Part shown: piece by piece, positions 35,449 to 45,266 of the stretch
How the letters are laid out: every line of letters starts with the position of its first letter
Numbering within the stretch: position 1 is the first letter of the stretch
Origin: Pegoplata infirma
Taxonomy: Eukaryota; Arthropoda; Insecta; Diptera; Anthomyiidae
Direction of reading: 5' to 3'
Length of the DNA: 64,000 nt
NCBI GenBank assembly: GCA_963921195.1
Contig: OY992540.1
Coordinates: forward strand, 136,202,694 to 136,266,693
Notes under the pieces: model-generated
Seen by the model: only the letters and a program-made list of their open reading frames with translations
Told to the model about the DNA's origin: nothing
Databases searched by the model: none
Program-made: the position numbers and the translations under genes

Positions 35449-35465
35449 TGGCGATCCTGCCAAAC
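35449..35465 (+). promoter_or_regulatory. Primer-binding site
   Basis: TGGCGATCCTGCCAAAC follows the LTR with no gap; TGG pairs with the CCA end of a tRNA. The first bases resemble tRNA-Arg-type primer sites of 412/mdg1-like elements, but the tRNA is not assigned. Confidence 0.7.
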
Positions 35466-35929
35466 AATAAAACAAAAACTTTGTGATAATAAACAAAATT
35501 GAATCCGCATAAAAAAAAATTAATTAAAAATATTAAAAAAAAAAAAAAAATAATTATGGTTGGTGTTAAAAAACAAAATTGAATAGAATTCTTTTAAACA
35601 TTCCTAATTAAACAAAAAAATAAAAAAAAAAATCTAAAGTTGCAAACCAACAAAACGGTGTTGCCAGAAATGAGCCTTCAGCAGCCAATAACTTTTGCAA
35701 AAAAAAAAAAAAATGAAAACCATGAAGAACCGCTATCCCAACAACCCGCTAACAACATATGGGACTATTACAACCAGAGAAATGAATATACAACATTAAA
35801 CGAAAACAAGTAAGAAAGCTATATTCGGCTGTGCCGAATCTTTAAATACCCTCCACCAATGTAATGATTTAAAAAACAAAAAAGTTTGTTTTATTTATAC
35901 CTCAGGAAATAACAAAGTACCAAAAAGTG

Positions 35930-36670
35930 TACTTCCGGCACTTTTTATAAAAGGTACTTTCAATAAAAGGTACTTTTTATAAAAGGTACTTTTAATGAAA
36001 GGTACTTTTTATAATAGGTACTTTTTATAAAGGATACTTTTATATAAAAGGTACTTTTTATAAAAGGTACTTTTTATAAAAGGTACTTTTTATAAAAGGT
36101 ACTTTTTATAAAAAGTACTTTTTATAAAAGGTACTTTTTATAAAAAGCACTTTTTATAAAATGTACTTTTTATGAAAGGTACTTTTTATAAAGGGTACTT
36201 ATTATAAAAGGTGCTTTTATAAATGGTACTTTTTATAAAAGGTACTTTTTATAAAAGGTACTTTTTATAAAAGGTACTTTTTATAAAAGGTACTTTTTAT
36301 AAAAGTTACTTTTTATAAAAGGTACTTTTTATAAAAGGTACTTTTTATAAAAGGTACTTTTTATAAAAGGTACTTTTTATAAAAGGTACTTTTTATAAAA
36401 GGTACTTTTTATAAAAGGTACTTTTTAAAAAAGGTACTTTTTATAAAAGGTACTTTTTATAAAAGGTACTTTTTATAAAAGGTACTTTTTATAAAGGTAC
36501 CTTTTATAAAAGGTACTTTTATAAAAGGAACTTTTTATGAAAGGTACTTTTTATAAAAGGAACTTTTTATAAAAGAAACTTTTTATAAAAGGTACTTTTT
36601 ATAAAAGGTACATTTTATAAAAGGTACTTTTTATAAAAGGTACTTTTTATAAAAGGTACTTTTTGAAAAC
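35930..36670. repeat. 16-bp minisatellite
   Basis: Tandem AAAAGGTACTTTTTAT with few variants, most regular at 36230-36500. The unit is itself nearly palindromic about GTAC. Rare variants carry an extra or lost A or T. Confidence 0.95.
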
Positions 36671-36789
36671 GGTACAGAATTTTCGGAACGTACTTGTTCC
36701 AGAATGTTTTATTTCACTAAAGGATCCTACATTTAAATTTCAAGTTTGAATAACCATTATTTCAGTAAATAAAAAAAAAGTACCAAAGG

Positions 36790-37470
36790 AACTTTTTTTA
36801 CCCCCGTAGAATCAACATTGGCTAAAAACGCGCCTTAGTGAATCTTTTTTCCGGAAGGTGAACCGACATTGCAAATTTCAATTTTCTAGTACCATTATTT
36901 AAGAAATATAAAATGTAATAAAAGTACATATTTTTACCCTTTTTACCCTATAAGAATCATCATTGGCAAAAACCCAGCCTTGTGGGATCTAAATTCGGGA
37001 GGTGAACATAGAGTCCAAATTTCAAGTATATGTGACAATTTTTTAAGGAAATATAAAAAGTACCAAAAGTACAGATTTTTACCCTTTTTACCCCCTTGGA
37101 ATCAACATTGGCAACAATCCAGCCGTACTGGATCTATATTCCAGGATGTGAACATACTGTCCAAGTTTTAAGTTTCTATGACCATTTTTTCAGGAGATAT
37201 AAAAAGCACCAAAAGTACAGTTTTTTACCCTTTTTAACCCATTAGAATCAACACTGGCAAAAATCCAGCCTTAATGGATCTATATTCCGGGAGGTGAACA
37301 TACAGTCCAAATTTCAAGTCTCTATGATCATTAATCACGATATTTAAAAAGTACCAAAAGTACAGTTTTTGTCCCCTTTATCGCCATAGAATTAACCTTG
37401 ACAAAACTCCAGCCATAGTGGATCTATATTTGGACCTACAGTCCAAATTTCAAGTCTCTAGCTTCAGCGG
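36790..37470. repeat. Diverged tandem repeat, unit about 145 bp
   Basis: Five consecutive units share AGAATCAACATTGGC, AAA.CCAGCCT, GGATCTATATTCCGGGAGGT, GAACATACAGTCCAAATTTC, AAGT.TCTATGACCATT and AAAAAGTACCAAAAGTACAG. The last unit is decayed. No frame is conserved across units. Confidence 0.75.
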
Positions 37471-38156
37471 TTTGGGCTGGGCGATGATGAATGAGTATGC
37501 CAGTCAGTCAGTCACATTGCTCTTTTATATACATAGATTTTCCGGATTTGGGCGATTTTTGCCAAAAAGTTTATTTCTGTTTTTTATTATTTAACAAAAT
37601 TTATTTTTTTTTAAATTAAAATATTTTTTTTTTAAGAAATCTAAACAAAATTGAATTTTGGCGATATTTTACATCCGAGTTTGCGACAAAGCCAAAAAAA
37701 AGTCTGGCAACCCCGTCAATATGACGAAGCAAAAAATAGGGACACACACACACATGCTTTGTACATACAAATGATTATCAATGAAAACTTTTTAAAATAT
37801 TTTTTTTATTATTTCTTAAAGAACTTTTTTCTTAAAAAACATTTTTAAATTAAATTTAAATATTGTTTTACATATTTTTAAGCTTTTTTGTAAAGATTTT
37901 TTTCCTTTTTCTCAGTTTTTTTTTTTTCATTTCCGTTTGTATTTACACAAAATATGAGTTAATTTAGGGTTATGTTAAAAAAAATAATGACTTTTTTTAC
38001 GAATTCACTCATAACTTTTAAAATACTTAACCGATTTAAAAAAAAAATACAGTAGAGTCTGCCTGGATAAATTCCGCAACTTTTGGTACCCCAAGCGTTT
38101 AAATCGGTTCCGTATTATTGCCAAAAACGTGATTTCAACAGACAGACAGACAGACG

Positions 38157-38188
<32 letters not shown>

Positions 38189-38326
38189 GACATCGCTAGA
38201 TCGACTTAAAATCGATCAAGGATCATGAATATATATACTTTATGGGGTCCTAAACCAATATTTCAATGTGTTACATACGGAATGACAAACTTATATATAC
38301 CCTCTATCACTAAGTGGAGGGTATAA

Positions 38327-39212
38327 AAAAAATAAAAAGAATTACAACAATAACGCTATGTTAAAGAATCCTTGCAAGTTTTGGATAATCAATTTACCTA
38401 CACAACAAATTTGAATCAACAACAACATCTACAAACCTACCCCAACAACATCTACAAATGCTGTTACGACTATAGCTATAACAACAAACACAACCACTTT
38501 GCCCAAATTTAGAAGATAATTATTGCGCATCAACTTTAATATGACAATATTTGGGTGCATTAAATAATGAAACTACACCAATTGACCAATTTATCTGCAA
38601 GTACAACTACAACATCTGGAAGTACAACAACAACAATTACAGCAGCAACAACAGCACCAGCAGCAGCCAGCAACAACAAATGGTAATGTAAATGAAAAAG
38701 AAAAAACAATGTAAAAAAAAAATGTATAATAATAATTTTTTTATAAAATTGAAAAAAAGCTAATTTTTTTATAAATTTGAAATAAATTCTAAAAAAAAAA
38801 AAAAATAATAATAAATAACTTAGAACTTAAATGAAGAAAAAAAAAGCAAAACTAACATATTACATGTACTGGAAACATTAGTAATCCTTCCAGTACAAAT
38901 ACTAACAAATAATAAACTACTGTGATACTTACGAGTCCCTCCAGTAGTATAATAATAAAGAATGAATAACCAGTTCGGTTGTTAATTGGTGACAACCGAT
39001 ATATGCTATTGCTTCTGAGATCGGTGCTCCAGAGGACACGGATAGCGGAGGAAAATGGCATATATTCCATTTTTTTTTTATTGTTTTACACGACCTTAAA
39101 ATTAAAATAATTTCTTAATCTTTTTGAATATGGGGGGTAAGAAGTTGAAATTGATCTTTCACAGATATTTCGGGAAGAAGATTCCTCAGCGGAAGTACAA
39201 ACACGGATAAAA
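38327..39212 (+). other. Retrotransposon leader downstream of the DINE-like insertion
   Basis: Low-complexity CAACAA-rich sequence (38400-38690), A-rich sequence, then a more balanced stretch up to the gag start. No open frame precedes gag in sense. Opposite-strand frames at 38852-39277 look incidental. Confidence 0.5.
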
Positions 39213-40022
39213 ATGCCACAAACTATTACAGAATTTCTTGGTCTAGCTTCGAGAATCCTTCCGGATTTCGATGGCAAACCCGAAAATCTGCAATCATTTC
39301 TTGATGCTTTAAATTTAGTGGATACACTAAAGGAAGCTCATGAGGAGATTGCAATAAATTTGATAAAAACAAAATTAAAAGGTTCTTCACGAACATTAAT
39401 TTCAGCTGAAATAACTATTCAGCAAATTATTACAAAACTAAAAGATACAATTAAAGGTGAATCAACTGAAGTACTCACCGCTAAGCTTATGAACGTGAAG
39501 CAAAATAATCGATCAGCCAATGCCTTTACAGCAGAGATCGAAGATTTGACAAAAGCGTTGTCAAACGCATACATAGCTGATGGATTACCACACGCGACAG
39601 CGGAAAAATACTCGACGCAAGCCGCAGTGAAGGCTATGACGAAAAATGCGTCAAACGAAAGAGTAAAACTCATAATGGAGTCAGGAAATTTTGCGACAAT
39701 GAACGATGCAGTTTCAAAGTTCGTTAATTCCTGTACGGACTCAGGCGCTTCGGGCTCCAATGTATTTCATTACAAATCCAATAATTATGGCCGTGGACGC
39801 GGTCGTGGTGGTTACAATCGTGGCAATGGTCGTAACTATAATCGAAATTATAGTAACTGTGGTAGTAGACGAAATAACAACAATAATAATAATTTTAATG
39901 ATAATAATGATAACAATCGGAACAATAACGGCCGATACAATAAGAACGGTAGAAATAACCGTAATGTACGCCATGTTGCCGAAAATAATGCGGGAAACGG
40001 GCAACAACCCCTGAATGCGTAA
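39213..40022 (+). CDS. gag: Gag polyprotein of the LTR retrotransposon
   Basis: It encodes the structural protein that forms the virus-like particle and binds the element's RNA in the cytoplasm. The start is ATG in the context AAAATGCC and the length is 269 residues. Residues 1-180 are a mainly helical capsid-like region (FLGLASRILPDFDG near the N-terminus, FLDALNLVDTLKEAHEEI next). From about residue 192 the chain turns into RGRGRGG and long Asn/Arg/Gly runs. No CCHC zinc knuckle is present; RNA binding is presumably by the RG/N-rich tail, as in mdg3-group elements. The last 34 nt overlap the pol frame and hold the slippery heptamer GGGAAAC. The frame is intact. Confidence 0.9.
   Translation: MPQTITEFLGLASRILPDFDGKPENLQSFLDALNLVDTLKEAHEEIAINLIKTKLKGSSRTLISAEITIQQIITKLKDTIKGESTEVLTAKLMNVKQNNRSANAFTAEIEDLTKALSNAYIADGLPHATAEKYSTQAAVKAMTKNASNERVKLIMESGNFATMNDAVSKFVNSCTDSGASGSNVFHYKSNNYGRGRGRGGYNRGNGRNYNRNYSNCGSRRNNNNNNNFNDNNDNNRNNNGRYNKNGRNNRNVRHVAENNAGNGQQPLNA
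39992..39998 (+). promoter_or_regulatory. -1 ribosomal frameshift site GGGAAAC
   Basis: The heptamer fits X-XXY-YYZ and is in the needed phase: gag codons read G-GGA-AAC (GGA at 39993, AAC at 39996). The pol frame is open from 39989, just after a TAA at 39986-39988, and gag stops at 40020-40022, so only 34 nt overlap and this is the only good slip site in them. By eye only a short GGG/CCC stem follows. The same heptamer is used by some retroviruses. Confidence 0.75.
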
Positions 40023-41932
40023 AAAACAATATATTCAACATAAATCTAAGTCTCTACAGTTATCTCAAAATCAGATCATCATTTAATGATAGTAGAATCA
40101 CATTTTTGATAGACACAGGTGCCGATATTTCCGTCATTAAAATCGGTGAAGTTCTTAACGAACATATAGATGAGAGTAAAAGGACAAATATTAATGGAAT
40201 AGGGCTAGGATTATTGACTACTATAGGTAGGGTCGAAGCAGACTTGAAAATAGAAGATATCCTTATAGGACATGAATTTCATGTTGTCAAGGATGACTTC
40301 CCAATTCCATGTAATGGAATTATAGGTATGGATTTTATAAAAAAATACAATTGCATTTTGGATTATCAAGGCATTGAAGATTTAATTATCTTAAGACCAG
40401 ATAATTTCCCATATGATATATCAATAGCATTGATGAATGCACCTAGTATAAATACCATATCTATTCCTGCTAGATCAGAAGTTATTAGATTAGTCAACAT
40501 CCATTCTACAGAGGATGAAATATTGATTCCGCATCAAATGCTACAAAATGGCGTTTACGTTGCGAATACTATAACATATAAATCAAAACCTCTAGTTAAA
40601 ATTGTCAATACAACTGACAAAGATTTAATCATTCCTAATGTTCAAATACGAACAGAAAGTCTACACGACTATGAAATTGTCCAACAGAACAGTGATTTGT
40701 GTAAAAGTCAGGAAAAGCTGCAAAAATTGACCAAAAATTTTCCCGAATTTGTCAATGAAAAGTTAAAAGATTTATGCTCTGAATTTATAGACATTTTTGC
40801 ATTAGAATCTGAGAAGATAAGTTCAAATAATTTTTATAAGCAAAAACTTAGACTTAATGACAAGCAGCCTGTTTATATTAAAAATTACAGAATACCACAC
40901 TCTCATAAAGAAGAGGTTAACAGACAAGTGGATAAGTTAATAAACGACGATATAGTCGAACCATCAATTTCAGAATATAACAGCCCAATTTTATTGGTAC
41001 CGAAAAAATCGTTACCAGGTACAACACAAAAGCGATGGCGGCTGGTTGTTGACTATAGAGGAATTAATAAGAAGCTTATTGCAGACAAGTTTCCACTTCC
41101 TCGCATAGATGATATTTTAGATCAATTAGGTAGAGCTAAATTTTTCTCTTGCCTGGATCTAGTGTCTGGTTTTCATCAGATCGAACTAGAAGAAGATTCT
41201 AGGGATATAACGTCTTTTTCAACGGAAAAAGGTTCTTTTAGATTTAAAAGATTACCATACGGTGTGAAAATTGCTCCAAATTCATTCCAACGAATGATGT
41301 CTTTAGCTTTTTCTGGCCTATCTCCGGCCCAAGCTTTTTTATACATGGATGACCTTGTAGTAATTGGTTGCTCTGAAGAGCATATGTTGCAAAACTTAAA
41401 AGATGTATTTGGCATGTGCCGACGATATAATCTCAAATTGCATCCGGATAAGTGTTCATTTTTTTGTCGTGAAGTGACATTCTTAGGACACAAATGTACG
41501 GACAAAGGTATCTTACCTGATGACAGCAAATTTTCGATAATTGAAAATTATCCCACACCAAAAAATGGTGATGAAGCTAAACGCTTCGTTGCATTTTGCA
41601 ATTATTACAGAAGATTTATACCAAATTTTGCTGAGTCATCTCGACACATTACTAGATTATCTAGAAAGAATGTTCCTTTTGAGTGGAGTAAGGAATGCGA
41701 AAATTCTTTTAAGTACCTCAAGAAACAATTATTAAGTCCAAAAATACTACAATATCCAGATTTTCAAAAGCAATTTTGCATAACAACAGATGCAAGCAAA
41801 CATGCCTGCGGAGCTGTTTTGAGCCAGGAATATGATGGTATTCAGTTACCAGTGGCCTATGCATCTAGAGCATTCACAAAAGGTGAAAGTAACAAGTCCA
41901 CAATAGAACAAGAACTATCTGCCATTCATTGA
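39998..41932 (+). CDS. pol: Pol, N-terminal part: protease, reverse transcriptase, start of RNase H
   Basis: It is read after a -1 shift at 39992-39998; there is no usable ATG, since the first recognisable residues follow a TTG at 40106. Protease: LIDTGAD (catalytic Asp codon at 40112) and IIGMDF about 70 residues later. Reverse transcriptase: VVDYRGIN, CLDLVSGFHQ (Asp codon 41156), LPYGVKIAPNSFQ and YMDD (41342-41353), then LHPDKCSFF and FLGH. RNase H begins with TTDAS (Asp codon 41789) and reaches the catalytic Glu (41912) in QELSAI before a TGA at 41930-41932. Relatives usually have Trp at this place, so a TGG-to-TGA change is likely. Protease and RT look complete. Confidence 0.9.
   Translation, partial: RATTPECVKNNIFNINLSLYSYLKIRSSFNDSRITFLIDTGADISVIKIGEVLNEHIDESKRTNINGIGLGLLTTIGRVEADLKIEDILIGHEFHVVKDDFPIPCNGIIGMDFIKKYNCILDYQGIEDLIILRPDNFPYDISIALMNAPSINTISIPARSEVIRLVNIHSTEDEILIPHQMLQNGVYVANTITYKSKPLVKIVNTTDKDLIIPNVQIRTESLHDYEIVQQNSDLCKSQEKLQKLTKNFPEFVNEKLKDLCSEFIDIFALESEKISSNNFYKQKLRLNDKQPVYIKNYRIPHSHKEEVNRQVDKLINDDIVEPSISEYNSPILLVPKKSLPGTTQKRWRLVVDYRGINKKLIADKFPLPRIDDILDQLGRAKFFSCLDLVSGFHQIELEEDSRDITSFSTEKGSFRFKRLPYGVKIAPNSFQRMMSLAFSGLSPAQAFLYMDDLVVIGCSEEHMLQNLKDVFGMCRRYNLKLHPDKCSFFCREVTFLGHKCTDKGILPDDSKFSIIENYPTPKNGDEAKRFVAFCNYYRRFIPNFAESSRHITRLSRKNVPFEWSKECENSFKYLKKQLLSPKILQYPDFQKQFCITTDASKHACGAVLSQEYDGIQLPVAYASRAFTKGESNKSTIEQELSAIH
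41930..41932 (+). other. pol: In-frame TGA interrupting pol within RNase H
   Basis: The frames on both sides are identical in phase (distance 40106 to 41975 is divisible by three) and the protein domain continues without loss. It is a single nonsense codon, not a frameshift or deletion. Its 3' context is GCA, which is not a recognised strong read-through context. Confidence 0.85.
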
Positions 41933-43645
41933 GCAATTCAGTATTTTCGACCATATATTTATGGCAAAAAGTTTTTGATCAAAAGCGATCATAGACCATT
42001 AACTTACCTTTTCTCAATGAAGAATCCATCGTCTAAACTCACAAGAATGAGACTAGATTTAGAAGAATACGACTTCACAGTCGAGTATATCAGGGGTAAA
42101 GAGAATTACACGGCAGATGCACTGTCGCGAATTGAATTCTCAGATATAAGAAACAATGAAATTAATAAAATACTGAAGGTTACAACAAGACTTCAGTCGA
42201 AAACAAACAGCAAATGTGTGAAAAACCAGAAGAATACACAAGATAAAGAATCAGATAATATCAAGGTATATGAAGCAATAAATGCTAATGAGTACAGAAA
42301 AAATGCGAAATTGCATTTTACAAAGGACAAATTTGTTATCCTAAAAGGGAAAAATAAATTATCCTATAATGAGATACGAGACGTTATTTCTAATGGAAAA
42401 GTAGACTTAGGTAAACTCTTTCCAAAGCTTGAAAAAATAGCTGGTAATAAAAAGATCTCGACTCTACAATTATCAATAAATGATAAATTGTTTACTGACG
42501 TCACATTAAATGAATTTAAAATAACCGGGAATAAAATGTTGCAACAATTGAATATAGTACTCGTACCTGATTTAATTAAAATATATAATGATTCTGATAA
42601 AATTGAAATAATACAAAAATACCATGATAACCCAATATTTGGTGGTCACCCAGGTATCAGTCGCTTAATTAAAAAAATTAGACTTCGATACCACTGGAAA
42701 AACATGACGAGGGATATCACTCGCTATGTGAAAACATGTAAAAAATGTCAATTGAACAAATCTGTAAGAAAAACTAAAGAACCATTGGTTTTGACACCAA
42801 CACCAACAAAAGCTTTTGATATTATCTTAATAGATACAATAGGACCCTTGCAAAAATCTAATAGTGGTAATGAATATGCTGTAACTATCATTTGTGATCT
42901 TACAAAATATTTAGTTACAATACCGATACCAAATAAAAGTGCAAAAGTAGTAGCAAAAGCTATTATGGAACACTTCATACTTACGTATGGTCCGATGAGA
43001 AAAATACTCACGGATATGGGTACGGAATATGTAAACCAAGTTCTTCAAGAACTTTGCGATATTTTGCATATAGAAAAGGCAACATCTACTGCATATCACC
43101 ACGAAACAATGGGATCTATTGAGCGGTCTCATAGAACTCTAAACGAGTACCTCAGATCATATATGTCCACCGACAGATCGGATTGGGACGAGTGGATGAA
43201 GTTCTTCACGTATTGTTATAATACGTCTCCGTCGACAGTTCATGGATATTGTCCTTTTGAACTAGTCTTTGGAATAATTCCACCAGATTTTGAATTTATG
43301 GTTAAAGGCAACATTGATCCTCTATATAACATTGAAGCATATGCGAAAGAGGTCAAGTATAAACTTCAAATAGCTCAAAAGAGAGCAGGGAAATGTCTCC
43401 AAAATTCAAAATTATGGCAGGAAAAATATTATAATAGGGATCTAAATAAGGTAAATATAACCATTGGTGATTTGGTATTAGTCCGAAACGAAAGCGGGCA
43501 TAAATTAGGTAACGTTTTTACTGGCCCTTTTGAGGTCATGGAAACATTTGATAACAATAATGTTAAGATCAAAGACGAAAATAATAAAACGTCTTTAGTT
43601 CATAAGAATAGAATTAAAAAATATAACATTTTAGCTATATTATAG
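41933..43645 (+). CDS. pol: Pol, C-terminal part: rest of RNase H and integrase
   Basis: It is in the same frame as the upstream part, directly after the TGA, and open to a TAG at 43643-43645. It has no initiation codon of its own near the break. RNase H ends with IKSDHRPLTYL (Asp codon 41987) and TADALSR. Integrase has an HHCC zinc domain (YHDNPIFGGHPG, then CKKCQ), a catalytic core with Asp 42833 (LIDTIGP), Asp 43013 (LTDMGTEY) and Glu 43121 (SIERSH) with 35 residues between the last two, and a GPF-type module (FTGPFEV) near the C-terminus. It would be made only by read-through of the TGA or not at all. No env follows. Confidence 0.9.
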   Translation, partial: AIQYFRPYIYGKKFLIKSDHRPLTYLFSMKNPSSKLTRMRLDLEEYDFTVEYIRGKENYTADALSRIEFSDIRNNEINKILKVTTRLQSKTNSKCVKNQKNTQDKESDNIKVYEAINANEYRKNAKLHFTKDKFVILKGKNKLSYNEIRDVISNGKVDLGKLFPKLEKIAGNKKISTLQLSINDKLFTDVTLNEFKITGNKMLQQLNIVLVPDLIKIYNDSDKIEIIQKYHDNPIFGGHPGISRLIKKIRLRYHWKNMTRDITRYVKTCKKCQLNKSVRKTKEPLVLTPTPTKAFDIILIDTIGPLQKSNSGNEYAVTIICDLTKYLVTIPIPNKSAKVVAKAIMEHFILTYGPMRKILTDMGTEYVNQVLQELCDILHIEKATSTAYHHETMGSIERSHRTLNEYLRSYMSTDRSDWDEWMKFFTYCYNTSPSTVHGYCPFELVFGIIPPDFEFMVKGNIDPLYNIEAYAKEVKYKLQIAQKRAGKCLQNSKLWQEKYYNRDLNKVNITIGDLVLVRNESGHKLGNVFTGPFEVMETFDNNNVKIKDENNKTSLVHKNRIKKYNILAIL

Positions 43646-44039
43646 AAAAATTAGTAATTGAATGGCCATTCAACAAAAATAACCGAATAATAACGTTAAT
43701 AATAATAAAATAATAACATTCAACAATAATAACCAAATAATAACGTTAATAATAATATAATAATAACGTTCAACAATAATAAAATTAATAAATATAATAA
43801 AAATAATAAGAACAGTAATAATAATAATAATAAAAATTATAATAATTTTAGGTTAATAACCAAAAATTATTTTTTAAAGGGAAGGAAAAGGTACGCCCTA
43901 ACTTCCATATTGATAAAAAAAAAAAAGTAAAGTAAATAGAGAAAAGAATAGAATAAAATTAGAAAATAAATTAAATTACAGATTAAAATTAAAATTAATA
44001 TAAGTGAAATAAAAGAATAATAAATTATTCTTTTTCTGT
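43646..44039 (+). other. Retrotransposon 3' untranslated region
   Basis: Extremely A/T-rich with AATAATAACGTT and AATAAT runs at 43680-43850. No open frame. Confidence 0.7.
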
Positions 44040-44049
44040 AAAAGGGAGG
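44040..44049 (+). promoter_or_regulatory. Polypurine tract
   Basis: AAAAGGGAGG directly precedes the first base of the 3' LTR; it would prime plus-strand DNA synthesis. Confidence 0.85.
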
Positions 44050-44272
44050 TGTAGTGTGTTTGATAAGTCGAAGTTACTATACCTTCAGTAAAGTAACTTT
44101 ATGGTTATTGGATACCATAATGTCCACACACGCCAAACTTAACTGTGGGAATATGCTTGCATTGCATATTCCATATGTAAATATTTAGACTTACCTTTAA
44201 GAATAAATTTTAAATAAAGATTATTATTAAATGAACAGTCAAAGCAAAGAGTCTTTTTATTTAATCACAATA
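44050..44272 (+). repeat. 3' LTR
   Basis: Identical to 35226-35448 over its whole 223 bp, from TGTAGTGTGTTTG to ATCACAATA. It is followed by the GGAC target duplication. Confidence 0.95.
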
Positions 44273-44945
44273 GGACGGACATCGCTAGATCGACTTAAAA
44301 TCGATCAAGGATCATGAATATATATACTTTATGGGGTCCTAGACCAATATTTCGATGTGTTACAAACGGAATGACAAACTTATATATACCCTCTATCACT
44401 AGAGTGGAGGGTATAAAAAGGGAAATATGTGAAATAATTTTGTTTGTATACATATACAATAAGACAACAAAAATATTTTACAAAGTAATTTTGTTACTCA
44501 AAAAATTGTACAATAAAAAAAATATTTACACACAAAAAAAATGTTACACTCAAAAATAAAATTTACACATTAATTTTTTTTTTTAATGAAATGTCACACT
44601 CAAAAAAATGTTGACAGTCAAAAAAATTTTACACTCAAAAAAATTTGATTGATAAAAAAAATATTTACACTCAAAAAAAAATGTTACACTCAAAAAAAAA
44701 ATTTACACATTATTTTTTTTTTTAATGAAATGTCACACTCAAAAAAATGTTGACAGTCAAAAAAATTTTGCACTCAAAAAAATTTGATTGATAAAAAAAA
44801 AAATTTTTGTTCAAAATAATATATTTCTAATAAAAAATTTGTAATGCAATTTTTTGAATTTTTTTTTAGAAAATTACTATCAGATAACATTGTGGAGGGT
44901 ATTCATAGATTCGACCAACTCGAATTTAATTTTTCTACTTGTTTT

Positions 44946-45258
44946 TATTTTGAAGGATATCAAAAATTCGAATTTATCACTCTCATGTTTTTTATTTTTT
45001 CCGAAGTCTATGTATCAACATTTTTTCGAACCAAGTTTTTCCAAATTTTTTCGATTTTTCTAGAGTTTTACTGATTTTTTTCTGAATTTTACTGAATTTT
45101 TGTACTTATAACTTTAAATATACAGTTTTTTACCGAATTTGTCTAATTTTTTTTTTGAGATTTTCTTATTTTTTTTATTAATTTTTTTAAACTTTTTCTA
45201 AATTTTTAAAACGTGTTCAGTTTGTTGAAAACCACATTATCAACACCTAATATATAGA
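44946..45258. other. No gene or recognised element
   Basis: T-rich sequence (TTTTTC-type words), apparently unrelated to the neighbouring elements. Confidence 0.35.
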
Positions 45259-45266
45259 GTCTGTAG

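Larger units (their letters stand above)
35806..38326. mobile_element. DINE-like element inside the retrotransposon leader
   Basis: It starts ACAAGTAAGAAAGCTATATT then CGGCTGTGCCGAATC (subfamily C-type start) and ends with GACAGACAGACGGACGGACA (38138 on), TCGCTAGATCGACTTAAAAT and the subfamily A-type hairpin CCCTCTATCACTAAGTGGAG near 38320. The ends thus come from two subfamilies. The interior holds a 16-bp minisatellite (35930-36670) and a tandem repeat of about 145 bp (36790-37470). It lies between the primer site and gag, so it lengthens the leader without touching coding sequence. Confidence 0.75.
35226..44272 (+). mobile_element. Gypsy-type (Ty3) LTR retrotransposon, full length, one nonsense codon
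   Basis: Two identical 223-bp LTRs, primer-binding site, polypurine tract, gag, and pol with protease-RT-RNase H-integrase order define a Ty3/Gypsy element. There is no envelope frame. The target duplication GGAC lies at 35222-35225 and 44273-44276, inside the GGAC run of a DINE-like element. A Gag without a CCHC knuckle but with RG-rich and N-rich tail suggests the mdg3/micropia/blastopia group; that placement is inference. The 3.76-kb leader is inflated by a DINE-like insertion (35806-38326). A TGA in RNase H makes the copy probably non-autonomous. Confidence 0.95.
34217..44416. mobile_element. Inner DINE-like subfamily A element, reverse, split by the LTR retrotransposon
   Basis: A complete copy lies in reverse inside the outer copy. 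It begins ACAAGTAGAAAAATTAAATT at 34217, passes GAACCACTGGACCGATTTTG, reaches the GACAGACAGACGGACGGAC run at 35193-35225, and resumes after the LTR element with GGACGGACATCGCTAGATCG (44273) to end in the hairpin CCCTCTATCACTAGAGTGGA near 44416. Together with 33456-34216 it makes an imperfect inverted repeat. Confidence 0.8.
33456..44945. mobile_element. Outer DINE-like subfamily A element, forward, split by nested insertions
   Basis: The left part 33456-34216 has the start hairpin (ATACCCTCCACTCTAGTGAT), the GTCCGTCC/GTCTGTCT run at 33590-33628 and the two GTGGTTCAAAAGTTAT blocks. The right part 44417-44945 holds the TTACACTCAAAAAA region and the end block GTGGAGGGTATTCATAGATT, then CTCGAATTTAATTTTTCTAC. 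The words around the break, GAAGAGGATGGTAA.AT and GGGAAATATGTGAAATA, are adjacent in the inner copy, which proves the two parts were once one element. A 140-bp direct duplication occupies 44517-44797. Confidence 0.8.

Noticed and set aside
38600..40014. Opposite-strand and alternative-frame open frames over gag
   Set aside because: They are shadows of the gag frame, with valine/isoleucine-rich repeats created by the AAC/AAT codons on the other strand.
40106..40108. Independent start of pol at 40106
   Set aside because: The codon is TTG, and the frame is open upstream to 39989 inside gag, with a slippery heptamer, so frameshifting is the better explanation.
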